A DNA stretch of 64,000 nucleotides, from positions 1 through 64,000 of the forward strand of contig JANNES010000001.1 of NCBI GenBank assembly GCA_031378845.1. The letters are read 5' to 3'. The notes beneath the pieces are model-generated. The model did no database searches. It was not told where the DNA came from and worked only from the letters and a program-made list of their open reading frames with translations. Source of the DNA: JAJNPS01 sp031378845 (GTDB lineage Bacteria; Pseudomonadota; Alphaproteobacteria; Rhodobacterales; Rhodobacteraceae). Both the position numbers and the translations under genes were made by a program. Below, in pieces: positions 43,462 to 52,083 of the stretch (position 1 is its first letter; the number at the start of each line of letters is the position of its first letter).

Positions 43462-45405
43462 TCATGTCCGGGTTTTCTGGGGCGCTTCGGCCTCGACCGA
43501 ACGCAGGTTCAACTCGTTCAGCATCGTCTCGATGCGGCCGCGCTGACTGTCGGGATAGGCATCCAGCGATGGCAGCCCGTCGCTCATCGCGCGCAAGATG
43601 ATGTCGCGCGCGATGGGTGCCGCGGCAGCCGACCCGCCGCCGCCATGCTCGACCACGACCGACACCGCATAGCGCGGGGCGTCAGACGGCGCAAAGCCCA
43701 CAAAGAGCGCATGGTCCCGCCGGTTCCAGGGCAACTGGTCGTTCGAGATCACACCGCTCGCCCGCTCAGCGGCACTGATGTTGCGAACCTGACTGGTGCC
43801 CGTCTTGCCTGCAAAAGTCTTGGTCTCATCGGTGATCCGGCTCGAATAAGCCGTGCCCTTCTTGCTGTTCATCACCGCGCTCATGCCAGCGCGCACCTGC
43901 TGCAGCGCCGTGGTATCCACACCCAGCGACGCGGCTTCGGCCACCGGCACTTCCTGACCGGCGATCATGCGCACCAGCCGCGGCACAACCGCCCGCCCGG
44001 TTGCGATCCGCGCCGTCATCACCGCCAGTTGCAAGGGCGATGTCAGCACATACCCTTGCCCGATCGCCGCATTGATGGTGTCACCGATGCGCCATTCCGC
44101 CTTGTGACGTTCCTGCTTCCAGGCCTTGTTGGGCATGTTGCCTTCGGAGATCGCTGACATCGGCAATTCATGCCGGATGCCCAAGCCCAGCCGCTTTCCC
44201 ATCTCCGCGATCTTGTCGATGCCGACTTTCTGCGCGACGTCATAAAAGTAGACATCGCAGCTTTCGGACAGAGACCGCGCCAGATCGACCGTTCCGTGGC
44301 CTGCGCGTTTCCAGCAATGGAACTTGCGCCCGCCAAATTCCAGATATCCCGGGCAGCGCGTCGTCGTGTTGATGTCGATCACGCCCGCATCAAGTGCGGC
44401 AAGGGCCGTGACCATCTTGAAGGTTGACCCCGGCGGATAGACGCCCTGCACCGTCTTGTTGGCCAAGGGGCGGTGGTCATCGCCGGTCAGTCCGTCGTAA
44501 TCCTTTTGGCTGATCCCGCGCACAAAAAGATTGGGGTCGAACGAGGGCGACGAGACGATGGCGATCAGATCGCCGTTGGTCACATCCATCACCACGGCGG
44601 CAGCGCTTTCCTCGCCCAGCCGCGCCTGCACGAAATTCTGAATGTCGGCATCAATGGTCAGCCGGATGTCGGCCCCCGGGATCCCCTCGACGCGCTCGAT
44701 CTCGCGCATCAGCCGCCCGACCGCGTTTACCTCGACCCGCTTGTTGCCCGCCGCGCCGCGCAAGTAATCCTCCATCCAGCGTTCGACCCCGATCTTGCCG
44801 ATCTGGAATTTCGGGATCTGCAGGACCGGCTCGGGATTGGGCAGGTTTTCGAGATCTTTTTCGCTGACCGGGCCGACATAGCCCACGACATGCGCAAAAT
44901 CCTCGACCAGCGGATAGATGCGCGACAGCCCAACCTCAGGGATGACGCCGGGCAAAGCCGGGGCATTCAGCGCCACTTTGGAAAAGTCATCCCAGCTGAG
45001 CCGGTCGGCGACGGTCACCGGAACAAAGGCCGAGTTGCGCTCCAGATCGGTGCGGGCGCGCTCCAGATCTTCGGGGGTCATCGGGATCAGACGTGCCAGC
45101 CGTGCCAGAATGGTTTCGACATCGCCTGCATCCTCGCGCGTGATGACGACGCGGTAGTTTTGCTCGTTGCCTGCAAGGGTGCGGCCATTGCGATCCTGAA
45201 TAAGCCCTCGGCGGGGCGGCACAAGACGGATGTTGATCCGGTTTTCCTCTGCCAAAAGCTTGAATTCGTCAGATTGGTCGACCTGCAGATAGCGCAGGCG
45301 CGCGCCCAGCGCGGCCACCATAGCGGTCATCGCACTGCTCATCAGCAAGGCGCGGCGGGAAATGCCGCGGGCGCTGTCTTCGCTGTCGCGAGCAGTACGC
45401 CTCAC
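43462..45405 (-). CDS. mrdA: Penicillin-binding protein 2 (transpeptidase)
   Basis: A 647-residue class B PBP with one N-terminal membrane anchor (residues about 18-40). A pedestal domain (RRGLIQDRNGRTLA) is followed by the transpeptidase domain with active-site Ser in PPGSTFKMV, SESCD as SxN-equivalent and AGKTGTSQ. It crosslinks peptidoglycan for elongation with RodA and MreBCD. It overlaps mreD by 4 bp. Confidence 0.95.
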   Translation of the reverse strand: MRRTARDSEDSARGISRRALLMSSAMTAMVAALGARLRYLQVDQSDEFKLLAEENRINIRLVPPRRGLIQDRNGRTLAGNEQNYRVVITREDAGDVETILARLARLIPMTPEDLERARTDLERNSAFVPVTVADRLSWDDFSKVALNAPALPGVIPEVGLSRIYPLVEDFAHVVGYVGPVSEKDLENLPNPEPVLQIPKFQIGKIGVERWMEDYLRGAAGNKRVEVNAVGRLMREIERVEGIPGADIRLTIDADIQNFVQARLGEESAAAVVMDVTNGDLIAIVSSPSFDPNLFVRGISQKDYDGLTGDDHRPLANKTVQGVYPPGSTFKMVTALAALDAGVIDINTTTRCPGYLEFGGRKFHCWKRAGHGTVDLARSLSESCDVYFYDVAQKVGIDKIAEMGKRLGLGIRHELPMSAISEGNMPNKAWKQERHKAEWRIGDTINAAIGQGYVLTSPLQLAVMTARIATGRAVVPRLVRMIAGQEVPVAEAASLGVDTTALQQVRAGMSAVMNSKKGTAYSSRITDETKTFAGKTGTSQVRNISAAERASGVISNDQLPWNRRDHALFVGFAPSDAPRYAVSVVVEHGGGGSAAAAPIARDIILRAMSDGLPSLDAYPDSQRGRIETMLNELNLRSVEAEAPQKTRT

Positions 45406-45941
45406 AGCCGCCTCCCTCGATCATCCACTTCGCCCATCGCCGGCTTGTGCAACCCAAGACCCACCTGCGACGCGCCCACGACCAATGGAAAGATCGCGGC
45501 CGACCACAGCACCTGCACCAGCGCCAGGCCAAAGCTGGGTTGGGGCACAAAGGCGATCGCGCAAATCAGCTGATAGGCCGACAGCATCCCCAGCATGACC
45601 AAAGAAACCACCAGCCATTCCATCAGAAAGGTCAGCTCCCTGGTCAAGGCGGCGCGCGACCGCAAGAACTCGCATGCAACAACCACCAGCGCCGCCCACA
45701 GCCCGGGCGGGCGCATCAGAATCAGATCTTGCGCCAGCACCACCATCCCGACAAGCCCTACCGGCAGGTAATCTGGCCGCCGCATCACCCAAGCGAGGGT
45801 CAGCGCCAACAGCAGGTCAGGGCCCGGCAGCCGGCCCGGCACGTTCCGCAAGGGAACAAGCTGCATAAAGACGATCAGCAACGCAAGGCAGACATAAATC
45901 AGCTGGTAAATCCAGGCGCGGTCACGGATGCCGTCAACCAT
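45402..45941 (-). CDS. mreD: Rod-shape-determining protein MreD
   Basis: A 179-residue hydrophobic protein with about five membrane segments (for instance LIYVCLALLIVFMQLVPL and PGPDLLLALTLAWVMRRPDY). Sequence conservation is low, as is usual for MreD, but position between mreC and mrdA is decisive. ATG 45941 is preferred because AAGGGGGG lies at suitable distance; ATG 45947 is adjacent to that tract. It overlaps the mreC 3' end. Confidence 0.88.
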   Translation of the reverse strand: MVDGIRDRAWIYQLIYVCLALLIVFMQLVPLRNVPGRLPGPDLLLALTLAWVMRRPDYLPVGLVGMVVLAQDLILMRPPGLWAALVVVACEFLRSRAALTRELTFLMEWLVVSLVMLGMLSAYQLICAIAFVPQPSFGLALVQVLWSAAIFPLVVGASQVGLGLHKPAMGEVDDRGRRL

Positions 45942-46929
45942 CAGCATCCCCCCCTTCGACAGCGGGATCGGGCTGACCCTCGGTTGGTGCATCTGAACCG
46001 TCAGGCGCCACTTCGGGCACTGCGGCAGAACTTGTCTCTGCATCCACGACCGGCGGGGCCGGGATCACAAGGGGGGGCGCCACCAGCCGTCCCGGGTCGG
46101 TGATCGGGACCAGCTCATGGCTGCGCAACACGCGCAGGAATTCCAACCGGGCATAATCCGCCGACAGCACCACCCTCAACCTGCGGTCGGTTCCAAGCGC
46201 GACCTGACCCACCAGCAACCCCGCAGGCAATACCCCGCCATCGCCCGAGGTCACGACCCGGTCACCGGGCTGCACCAGATCACTGTCTTCCAGAAATTCC
46301 AGTGGCGGCAATGACGAATTGTCGCCAGCCAGCAGCGCCTTTTGCCCCGAAGGTTGCACTGTCACGGGCACGCGGCTGTTGCTGTCGGTAATCAAGATCA
46401 CCCGGCTTGTCCGTTCGCCCACCCCCGAGATGCGCCCCACCAGCCCGATGCCGTCCATCGTGGCCCAGCCATCGCGGATGCCGTCACGTGCGCCGACGTT
46501 CAACAGCACCGACTGGCGGAACGGGCTGCCGCTATCGGCCATCACCACGCCCGTCACATGGGTCAGTCGCGGGTCCAGACGCACCTGATTGAGGTCCAGC
46601 AGCCGCGCGTTCTTTTGCTCCAGCTGCAAGGCCGCCTCTTTCCATGCCTTCATCTGCTGCAATTCGCGCTTCAGCTCCTGGTTCTGTTCGTAGATGCGGG
46701 TGTAGGACTGATAATCGTCGATCATCGCCGCCGCCTTGGCGACCGGCAACAGCGCCCAATCCAGGTTCGGCACCACAGCATCGACGATGGCCGCGCGGAA
46801 CCGCTCCACCCGCGGGCTGTCGATCCGCCACAGAAAAAAAATACCCACAAGGAACATCAGCAAGATACCGACCAGAAACCGCCTAAGCGGTCTGGCATAG
46901 TCCTCTGGTCCGGTGCGGGTCTTGGCCAC
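45934..46929 (-). CDS. mreC: Rod-shape-determining protein MreC
   Basis: A 331-residue periplasmic protein with an N-terminal anchor (residues about 19-38), a coiled coil (YEQNQELKRELQQMKAWKEA) and the MreC beta-barrel region (VGRISGVGERTSRVILITD). GTG 46929 has GAGG 5 bases upstream and gives the usual short N-terminus; a TTG at 46962 is less likely. The C-terminus is a Pro/Ala/Asp-rich tail of about 45 residues. It scaffolds the elongasome. Confidence 0.9.
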   Translation of the reverse strand: MAKTRTGPEDYARPLRRFLVGILLMFLVGIFFLWRIDSPRVERFRAAIVDAVVPNLDWALLPVAKAAAMIDDYQSYTRIYEQNQELKRELQQMKAWKEAALQLEQKNARLLDLNQVRLDPRLTHVTGVVMADSGSPFRQSVLLNVGARDGIRDGWATMDGIGLVGRISGVGERTSRVILITDSNSRVPVTVQPSGQKALLAGDNSSLPPLEFLEDSDLVQPGDRVVTSGDGGVLPAGLLVGQVALGTDRRLRVVLSADYARLEFLRVLRSHELVPITDPGRLVAPPLVIPAPPVVDAETSSAAVPEVAPDGSDAPTEGQPDPAVEGGDADG

Positions 46930-47073
46930 CAAAGCCTCGTTCAGAAGGCGTGTCCCATGCAAGAAACGCTCTCGCAGGCGACAGGCACAGACAGCATAGA
47001 TCTTTTCGAGGCAGCGCGCACCACGACGATCTGCATCCCGCCATCACGGCAGGGGGCGCAAGATCGCTGCAGT

Positions 47074-48111
47074 CTAGCTATCGTAATCAATCACATGCCG
47101 CAGTTGCTTTTCATACTCCAGCGCCTTGCCGGTCCCAAGCGCCACACAATTGAGTGACTCGTTGGCCACGCTGATCGACAGGCCGGTCTGTTCACGCAAG
47201 GACAGGTCCAGATCACCCAACAGCGCCCCACCGCCGGTCAGCATCACGCCCCGGTCGACAATGTCTGCCGCAAGGTCCGGCGGCGTGGCTTCAAGCGCCT
47301 GCATCACCGCGTCGCAAATCTGCTGCACGGGTTCGGCAAGGGCCTCAGCGACCTGCGCCTGATTGATCTCGGTTTCCTTGGGCACGCCGTTCAGAAGATC
47401 GCGACCCCGGATCGTCATCGAGGACCCGCGCCCGTCATCGGGCATCCGGGCGGTGCCGATGGAGGTCTTGATCCGCTCCGCCGTGGATTCCCCGATCAAG
47501 AGGTTCTGGTGGCGGCGCAGATAGCTGATGATCGCCTCGTCCATCCGGTCGCCACCGACGCGGACGGACCGCGCATAAACGATATCACCCAACGACAGCA
47601 CCGCAACCTCGGTCGTCCCGCCGCCGATATCGACCACCATGTTGCCGGTCGGATCGGTGATCGGCATGCCAGCCCCGATCGCCGCAGCAATCGGCTCGGC
47701 GATCAGCCCCGCGCGCCGCGCCCCTGCCGACAGCACCGACTGGCGGATCGCGCGCTTTTCAACCGGTGTGGCACCATAAGGCACGCAGACGATGATCTTG
47801 GGTTTGCTGAATGTCGTGCGCTTATGCACCTTGCGGATGAAGTATTTAATCATCTCTTCGGCCGTGTCGAAATCCGCGATGACCCCGTCGCGCATCGGGC
47901 GGATTGCCTGAATGCTGCCCGGCGTGCGCCCCAGCATCAGTTTGGCATCCTCGCCCACCGCCAGAACCTGTTTCTTGCCGTCCTTGATGTGATAGGCAAC
48001 CACCGATGGCTCATTCAGCACGATGCCGCGCCCCTTGACATAGACCAGCGTATTCGCGGTCCCAAGGTCGATTGCCATATCCGATGAAAAGATGCCCGAG
48101 AGCCACGACAT
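47074..48111 (-). CDS. mreB: Rod-shape-determining actin homologue MreB
   Basis: A 345-residue bacterial actin. MAIDLGTANTLVYVKGRGI is the phosphate-1 motif and the amphipathic N-terminus MSWLSGIFSS binds membrane. DIGGGTTEVAVLSLGDIV, GGDRMDEAIISYLRR and GGGALLGDLD are further ATP-site elements. ATG 48111 is the family start; the longer frame adds 41 unrelated residues. It heads the mreBCD-mrdA-rodA operon on the minus strand. Confidence 0.96.
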   Translation of the reverse strand: MSWLSGIFSSDMAIDLGTANTLVYVKGRGIVLNEPSVVAYHIKDGKKQVLAVGEDAKLMLGRTPGSIQAIRPMRDGVIADFDTAEEMIKYFIRKVHKRTTFSKPKIIVCVPYGATPVEKRAIRQSVLSAGARRAGLIAEPIAAAIGAGMPITDPTGNMVVDIGGGTTEVAVLSLGDIVYARSVRVGGDRMDEAIISYLRRHQNLLIGESTAERIKTSIGTARMPDDGRGSSMTIRGRDLLNGVPKETEINQAQVAEALAEPVQQICDAVMQALEATPPDLAADIVDRGVMLTGGGALLGDLDLSLREQTGLSISVANESLNCVALGTGKALEYEKQLRHVIDYDS

Positions 48112-48432
48112 TCCAAGGTGATCCTTGTTCAAAGCACATGAAAAACCCGCGACTCGGGGTTTCGGCCCGGTGCGAGTCTTTTCATATAAGGACTGGGGCT
48201 GGCGAGGGAAAGCCAAAACGGTAGCCGCCACCAAAGTGCGCCGACGCGAATTTATCGAACATTTTTAAGGGGCTAATGGCCAAGAATTTACCGATCCCGC
48301 GCACTTTTACGACCTTTGGACCCGCAAAGTTCAAGTCTGACGCAAACGCTGTCACGCGTGGCGGACGAGACATTTCATCCCGCTGAGGGACTTTGGGGCC
48401 GGCAAGGGACCTGCCACGCCCCGTTTCTTTGG
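48112..48432. other. Intergenic region between mreB and leuA
   Basis: About 320 bp without a gene, upstream of mreB and downstream of leuA (both minus strand). It should hold the mreB promoter. A relatively AT-rich patch (48251-48295) stands out in otherwise GC-rich DNA. No strong intrinsic terminator for leuA is seen; a GGGGC/GCCCC pairing at about 48393-48422 is weak. Confidence 0.4.
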
Positions 48433-50007
48433 TCACTCCCCCGCGTAATGCACCGATTTCACATCCGTATCGGGCGCCGTCTTCTGCCGCCGCACGACCA
48501 GCTTGTTCAGCGCATTCACATAGGCCTTGGTCGAGGCGACAATCGTATCGGTATCCGCCGACTGCCCTGTCACGATGCGCCCGTCCTCTTCCAGCCGCAC
48601 GGTTACCGTGGCTTGGGCATCGGTGCCTTCGGTCACGGCGGCCACCTGATACAGTTGCAGCCGCGCCTGATGCGGGAACAGCATTTTCACGCAGTTAAAG
48701 GCGGCATCGACCGGGCCGTCGCCAGTGGCGTCGATCACATGATCCACCCCGTCGATGGTCAGCGTCATCTCGGCCTCTTGCGGGCCGTCGGTGCCCGATA
48801 TCACCCGCAGGCGCTTCAGGACCATATGGTTATGCGCGTCCATCGTCGCCTCGTCGGCCACAAGTGCGATCAGGTCGTCATCGTAGACTTCCTTCTTGCG
48901 GTCGGCGAGCGCCTTGAACCGGATGAACACGTCGTTCAGCTGATTGTCAGCCAGCTCATAGCCGAGTTCCTTGAGCTTGGCGCGCAACGCCGCCCGCCCC
49001 GAATGCTTGCCCATCGTCAGGTTCTTCTGGTTCAACCCGATATCCTCAGGTCGCATAATCTCAAATGTCTCGACGTTTTTCAGCACGCCGTCCTGATGAA
49101 TGCCGGATTCGTGCAAGAAGGCGTTCTTGCCAACGATGGCCTTGTTGAACTGCACCGGAAAGCCAGAGACGGATGCCACCCGACGCGACAGGTTCATGAT
49201 CTTGGTCGTGTCGATGCGGGTGGCATAGGGCATGATGTCGTTGCGCACCTTCATCGCCATCACGACCTCTTCCAGTGCGGTGTTGCCCGCACGCTCCCCA
49301 AGGCCGTTGATGGTGCATTCGATCTGGCGCGCGCCTGCCTCCACGGCGGCCAGCGCATTGGCGGTCGCCATGCCCAGATCGTTGTGGCAATGCGTGGCAA
49401 AGATGATCCCATCCGCCCCGGGCACCCGTTCGAGCAACATCGCGATCAGCGCCGCACTTTCGCGGGGTGCGGTATAGCCCACAGTGTCGGGGATGTTGAT
49501 CGTGGTCGCCCCGGCCTTGATCGCGATTTCCACCACGCGGCAAAGGTAGTCATGCTCGGTCCGCGTCGCATCCATCGGTGACCACTGCACGTTGTCGCAC
49601 AGGTTGCGCGCATGGGTCACGGTCTGATGGATGCGCTCGGCCATCTGGTCCATGTCAAGGTTGGGGATCGCCCGGTGCAGGGGCGAGGTGCCGATGAAGG
49701 TATGGATGCGCGGGGATATGGCGTGGCGCACGGCCTCCCAGCAGCGGTCGATATCCTTGATCTGCGCACGCGCCAGCCCGCAGATCGTGCTGTTTTTCGC
49801 GCGCTTCGAAATCTCTGTGACGGCAGCAAAATCACCTTCGGAGGCAATCGGAAACCCCGCCTCGATGATGTCGACGCCCATCTCGTCCAGAAGCCCCGCG
49901 ATTTCCAGTTTTTCATCATGGGTCATCGTCGCACCGGGCGATTGCTCGCCGTCACGCAAGGTCGTGTCGAAAATCAAAACGCGGGGTTGGGCGCTTTTGT
50001 CGGTCAT
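48433..50007 (-). CDS. leuA: 2-isopropylmalate synthase
   Basis: A 524-residue enzyme for the first committed step of leucine synthesis (acetyl-CoA plus 2-ketoisovalerate). The catalytic barrel starts DTTLRDGEQSPGATM, with the metal-binding HCHNDLG and the GLGERAGN loop. The C-terminal LeuA dimer/feedback domain is present (from about residue 385). TGAGGA at 50015-50020 is the ribosome binding site. A leucine-rich leader peptide and alternative stems lie upstream, suggesting attenuation control. Confidence 0.95.
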   Translation of the reverse strand: MTDKSAQPRVLIFDTTLRDGEQSPGATMTHDEKLEIAGLLDEMGVDIIEAGFPIASEGDFAAVTEISKRAKNSTICGLARAQIKDIDRCWEAVRHAISPRIHTFIGTSPLHRAIPNLDMDQMAERIHQTVTHARNLCDNVQWSPMDATRTEHDYLCRVVEIAIKAGATTINIPDTVGYTAPRESAALIAMLLERVPGADGIIFATHCHNDLGMATANALAAVEAGARQIECTINGLGERAGNTALEEVVMAMKVRNDIMPYATRIDTTKIMNLSRRVASVSGFPVQFNKAIVGKNAFLHESGIHQDGVLKNVETFEIMRPEDIGLNQKNLTMGKHSGRAALRAKLKELGYELADNQLNDVFIRFKALADRKKEVYDDDLIALVADEATMDAHNHMVLKRLRVISGTDGPQEAEMTLTIDGVDHVIDATGDGPVDAAFNCVKMLFPHQARLQLYQVAAVTEGTDAQATVTVRLEEDGRIVTGQSADTDTIVASTKAYVNALNKLVVRRQKTAPDTDVKSVHYAGE

Positions 50008-50032
50008 CTTTGTATCCTCAGGGGGGGCGCTG

Positions 50033-50088
50033 CTTTGGGGTCAGGGCGCTGTCACCTACTGAGCGGTCGCGCCCAAAGGCACGCTCAG
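50033..50088 (-). promoter_or_regulatory. Alternative hairpins between leuL and leuA, putative attenuator
   Basis: Three perfect pairings compete. CTGAGCG/CGCTCAG joins 50082-50088 with 50059-50065 and includes the leuL stop codon. GGGCGC/GCGCCC joins 50069-50074 with 50044-50049. CTTTGGG/CCCAAAG joins 50072-50078 with 50033-50039. The first excludes the other two because their 5' arms lie in its loop. A ribosome stalled at the Leu codons just upstream would cover the first arm. No T tract follows, so control could act on translation or through another termination mode. Confidence 0.5.
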
Positions 50089-50174
50089 CGGCGCGTAAGA
50101 AGCAGCAGCGCAGCCCGCGGGGCCGGGAAACTACCCAGCATCAGCATCGCGGCAAAGATGGACAAGATCATCAT
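50085..50174 (-). CDS. leuL: Leucine-rich leader peptide of leuA
   Basis: A 29-residue open frame from ATG 50174. Near its end it reads AALLLLTRR, with four consecutive leucine codons (CTG CTG CTT CTT), and seven Leu in total. It stops 78 bp before leuA and is followed by mutually exclusive stems. This is the classical layout of leucine attenuation. TATAGACT lies about 6 bases upstream of the ATG and no Shine-Dalgarno is seen, so the leader may be translated leaderless. A second ATG follows immediately. No protein evidence; the call rests on layout. Confidence 0.6.
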   Translation of the reverse strand: MMILSIFAAMLMLGSFPAPRAALLLLTRR

Positions 50175-50241
50175 GGTAACAGTCTATACAACGGATCGGG
50201 CGAAAGGAAAGAGTGTTTTTGCAAGCCTTTGACGCAATATT

Positions 50242-51909
50242 CTAACCTGTGGCCCCACTGTCGCGCCACCGCATCGCAATCGGATAGCGCCGGTCCAGCC
50301 AGAACGCCTTTTGCGTCAGCCTTGTGCCGGGGGCCGCCTGATAGCGTTTGTATTCGCTGATATAGAGCAGATGCTCGACCTTTTTGACGGTCGCAAGGTC
50401 AAACCCCAAGCCGACGATATCCGCCGCGGCCATCTCTTTTTCCACGAGGCACTCCAGGATCACATCCAGCACCTCATAGGGCGGCAGGCTGTCATCGTCG
50501 CGCTGGTTGGCGCGCAACTCGGCACTCGGCGGCTTGGTGATGACGCGGGCCGGGATCACCTCGCCCGCCGGGCCCTTCATCCAGGGCCGGTGGTTGTCGT
50601 TGCGCCATTTCGCGGTCAGGAACATGCGGGTCTTGTACATGTCCTTGACCGGGTTATAGCCGCCATTCATGTCGCCGTAGATCGTGCAATAACCTACCGC
50701 CATCTCGGACTTGTTGCCCGTGGTCAGCAGCATCTCGCCGAACTTGTTGGACAAGGCCATCAAGAGAACGCCACGCAGCCGGCTCTGGATGTTTTCCTCG
50801 GGGATCCCCGGCGTGGTGCCCTCAAACAGCGGGGCCAAAGCATCCCCCACCGCCTTTTGCGCCGCCGTGATCGGCAGCGTGTCCAGCCGCACCCCCAGCT
50901 TTCGCGCGACGCTCGCCGCATCTTCCAACGAGTGCGCGCTGGTGAATTCAGACGGCAGCATCACACAGCGCACGTTCTCGGGGCCGATCGCATCCGCCGC
51001 GATCGCCGCGACAATGGCAGAATCGATCCCGCCCGACAGACCCAACAGCGCCTTTTTGAACCCGCATTTGGCCATGTAATCGGCGGTCGACATCACGCAA
51101 GCCCGGTAATCCGCCTCGCCAATCGGCGGGATCGGCGCCATCTCTCCCGGCGCGGCACGCCAGCCTTCGGGCGTGCGCGTGAAATCGACATGGGTCACCA
51201 CCTCGTCGAACTGCGGCAGCTGCGCCATCAGCGCACCGCCGGGGTTCAAGACCATTGAGGATCCGTCAAAGACCTGATCATCCTGCCCGCCAACCATGTT
51301 GAGGTACACCAGCGGCAAGCCTGACTCGACCACCCGCGCCACCATCAGGTTCAGCCGCAGGTTCGGCTTGCCCCGATGATAGGGCGAGCCATTGGGCACC
51401 AGCAAGATCTCCGCCCCCGTCTCGGTCAGCGTCTCCACCACGTCCGGGTGCCAGGCATCCTCGCAGATGGGCGTGCCAATGCGTACGCCGTTCACGACAT
51501 AAGGCCCGTTGACCTCGGCCGCTGCAAAGACGCGCTTTTCGTCAAAGACCGCGTCATTGGGCAGATGATGCTTCAACACCGTTGCCGTCACGCGCCCGCC
51601 TTGCAAGACGTAGTACGCATTGCGCAACAGCCCGCCTGCCATCGCAGGCCCGCCGATCCCCAGTGCCGGGCCATCCGCGCAATCCGCCGCCAGCTTGTGG
51701 ATATGCGCGACGGCATCAGCGACAAAAGCGGGCTTGAGGATCAGGTCCTGCGTCTGGTAGCCGGTGATGAACATTTCGGTCAGCGCCACCATATCGGCGC
51801 GGGCCGCCCGCCCCGCATCCCAGGCGGCGCGCGCCTTGGCGGCATTGCCTGCGAGATCGCCTACGGTTGGGTTCAATTGTGCGATCGTCATGCGAAAATG
51901 GTCGGTCAT
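50242..51909 (-). CDS. nadE: Glutamine-dependent NAD+ synthetase
   Basis: A 555-residue two-domain enzyme. The N-terminal nitrilase-like glutaminase domain has Glu in TEMFITGY, Lys in LKHHLPN and Cys in TPICEDAWHP. The C-terminal synthetase domain has the PP-loop GLSGGIDSA and TGNKSEMAVGYCTIYGDMNG. It makes NAD from deamido-NAD with glutamine as ammonia donor. A start six codons later (51891) is possible. Single gene, minus strand. Confidence 0.95.
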   Translation of the reverse strand: MTDHFRMTIAQLNPTVGDLAGNAAKARAAWDAGRAARADMVALTEMFITGYQTQDLILKPAFVADAVAHIHKLAADCADGPALGIGGPAMAGGLLRNAYYVLQGGRVTATVLKHHLPNDAVFDEKRVFAAAEVNGPYVVNGVRIGTPICEDAWHPDVVETLTETGAEILLVPNGSPYHRGKPNLRLNLMVARVVESGLPLVYLNMVGGQDDQVFDGSSMVLNPGGALMAQLPQFDEVVTHVDFTRTPEGWRAAPGEMAPIPPIGEADYRACVMSTADYMAKCGFKKALLGLSGGIDSAIVAAIAADAIGPENVRCVMLPSEFTSAHSLEDAASVARKLGVRLDTLPITAAQKAVGDALAPLFEGTTPGIPEENIQSRLRGVLLMALSNKFGEMLLTTGNKSEMAVGYCTIYGDMNGGYNPVKDMYKTRMFLTAKWRNDNHRPWMKGPAGEVIPARVITKPPSAELRANQRDDDSLPPYEVLDVILECLVEKEMAAADIVGLGFDLATVKKVEHLLYISEYKRYQAAPGTRLTQKAFWLDRRYPIAMRWRDSGATG

Positions 51910-52083
51910 GGTGGTCCGCTGTTCAGGGTCACACGCCTTCTAGCAGGATCGCAGACAAGGGAAAACGGCGAAACGATGCTGCCTGCGCCGTCTGCTGTGC
52001 CCCGCCGCTGCTTGTCAGGCGCAAGCGCATCGGGCTAGGATTAGACACAGACTCATCGGCCCGTGACGGGCGCGTCAAAAGGA

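Noticed and set aside
40635..45792. Several long open frames antisense to ghrA, rodA, mrdA and mreD
   Set aside because: They mirror GC-rich codon bias of real genes and have no recognisable domains.
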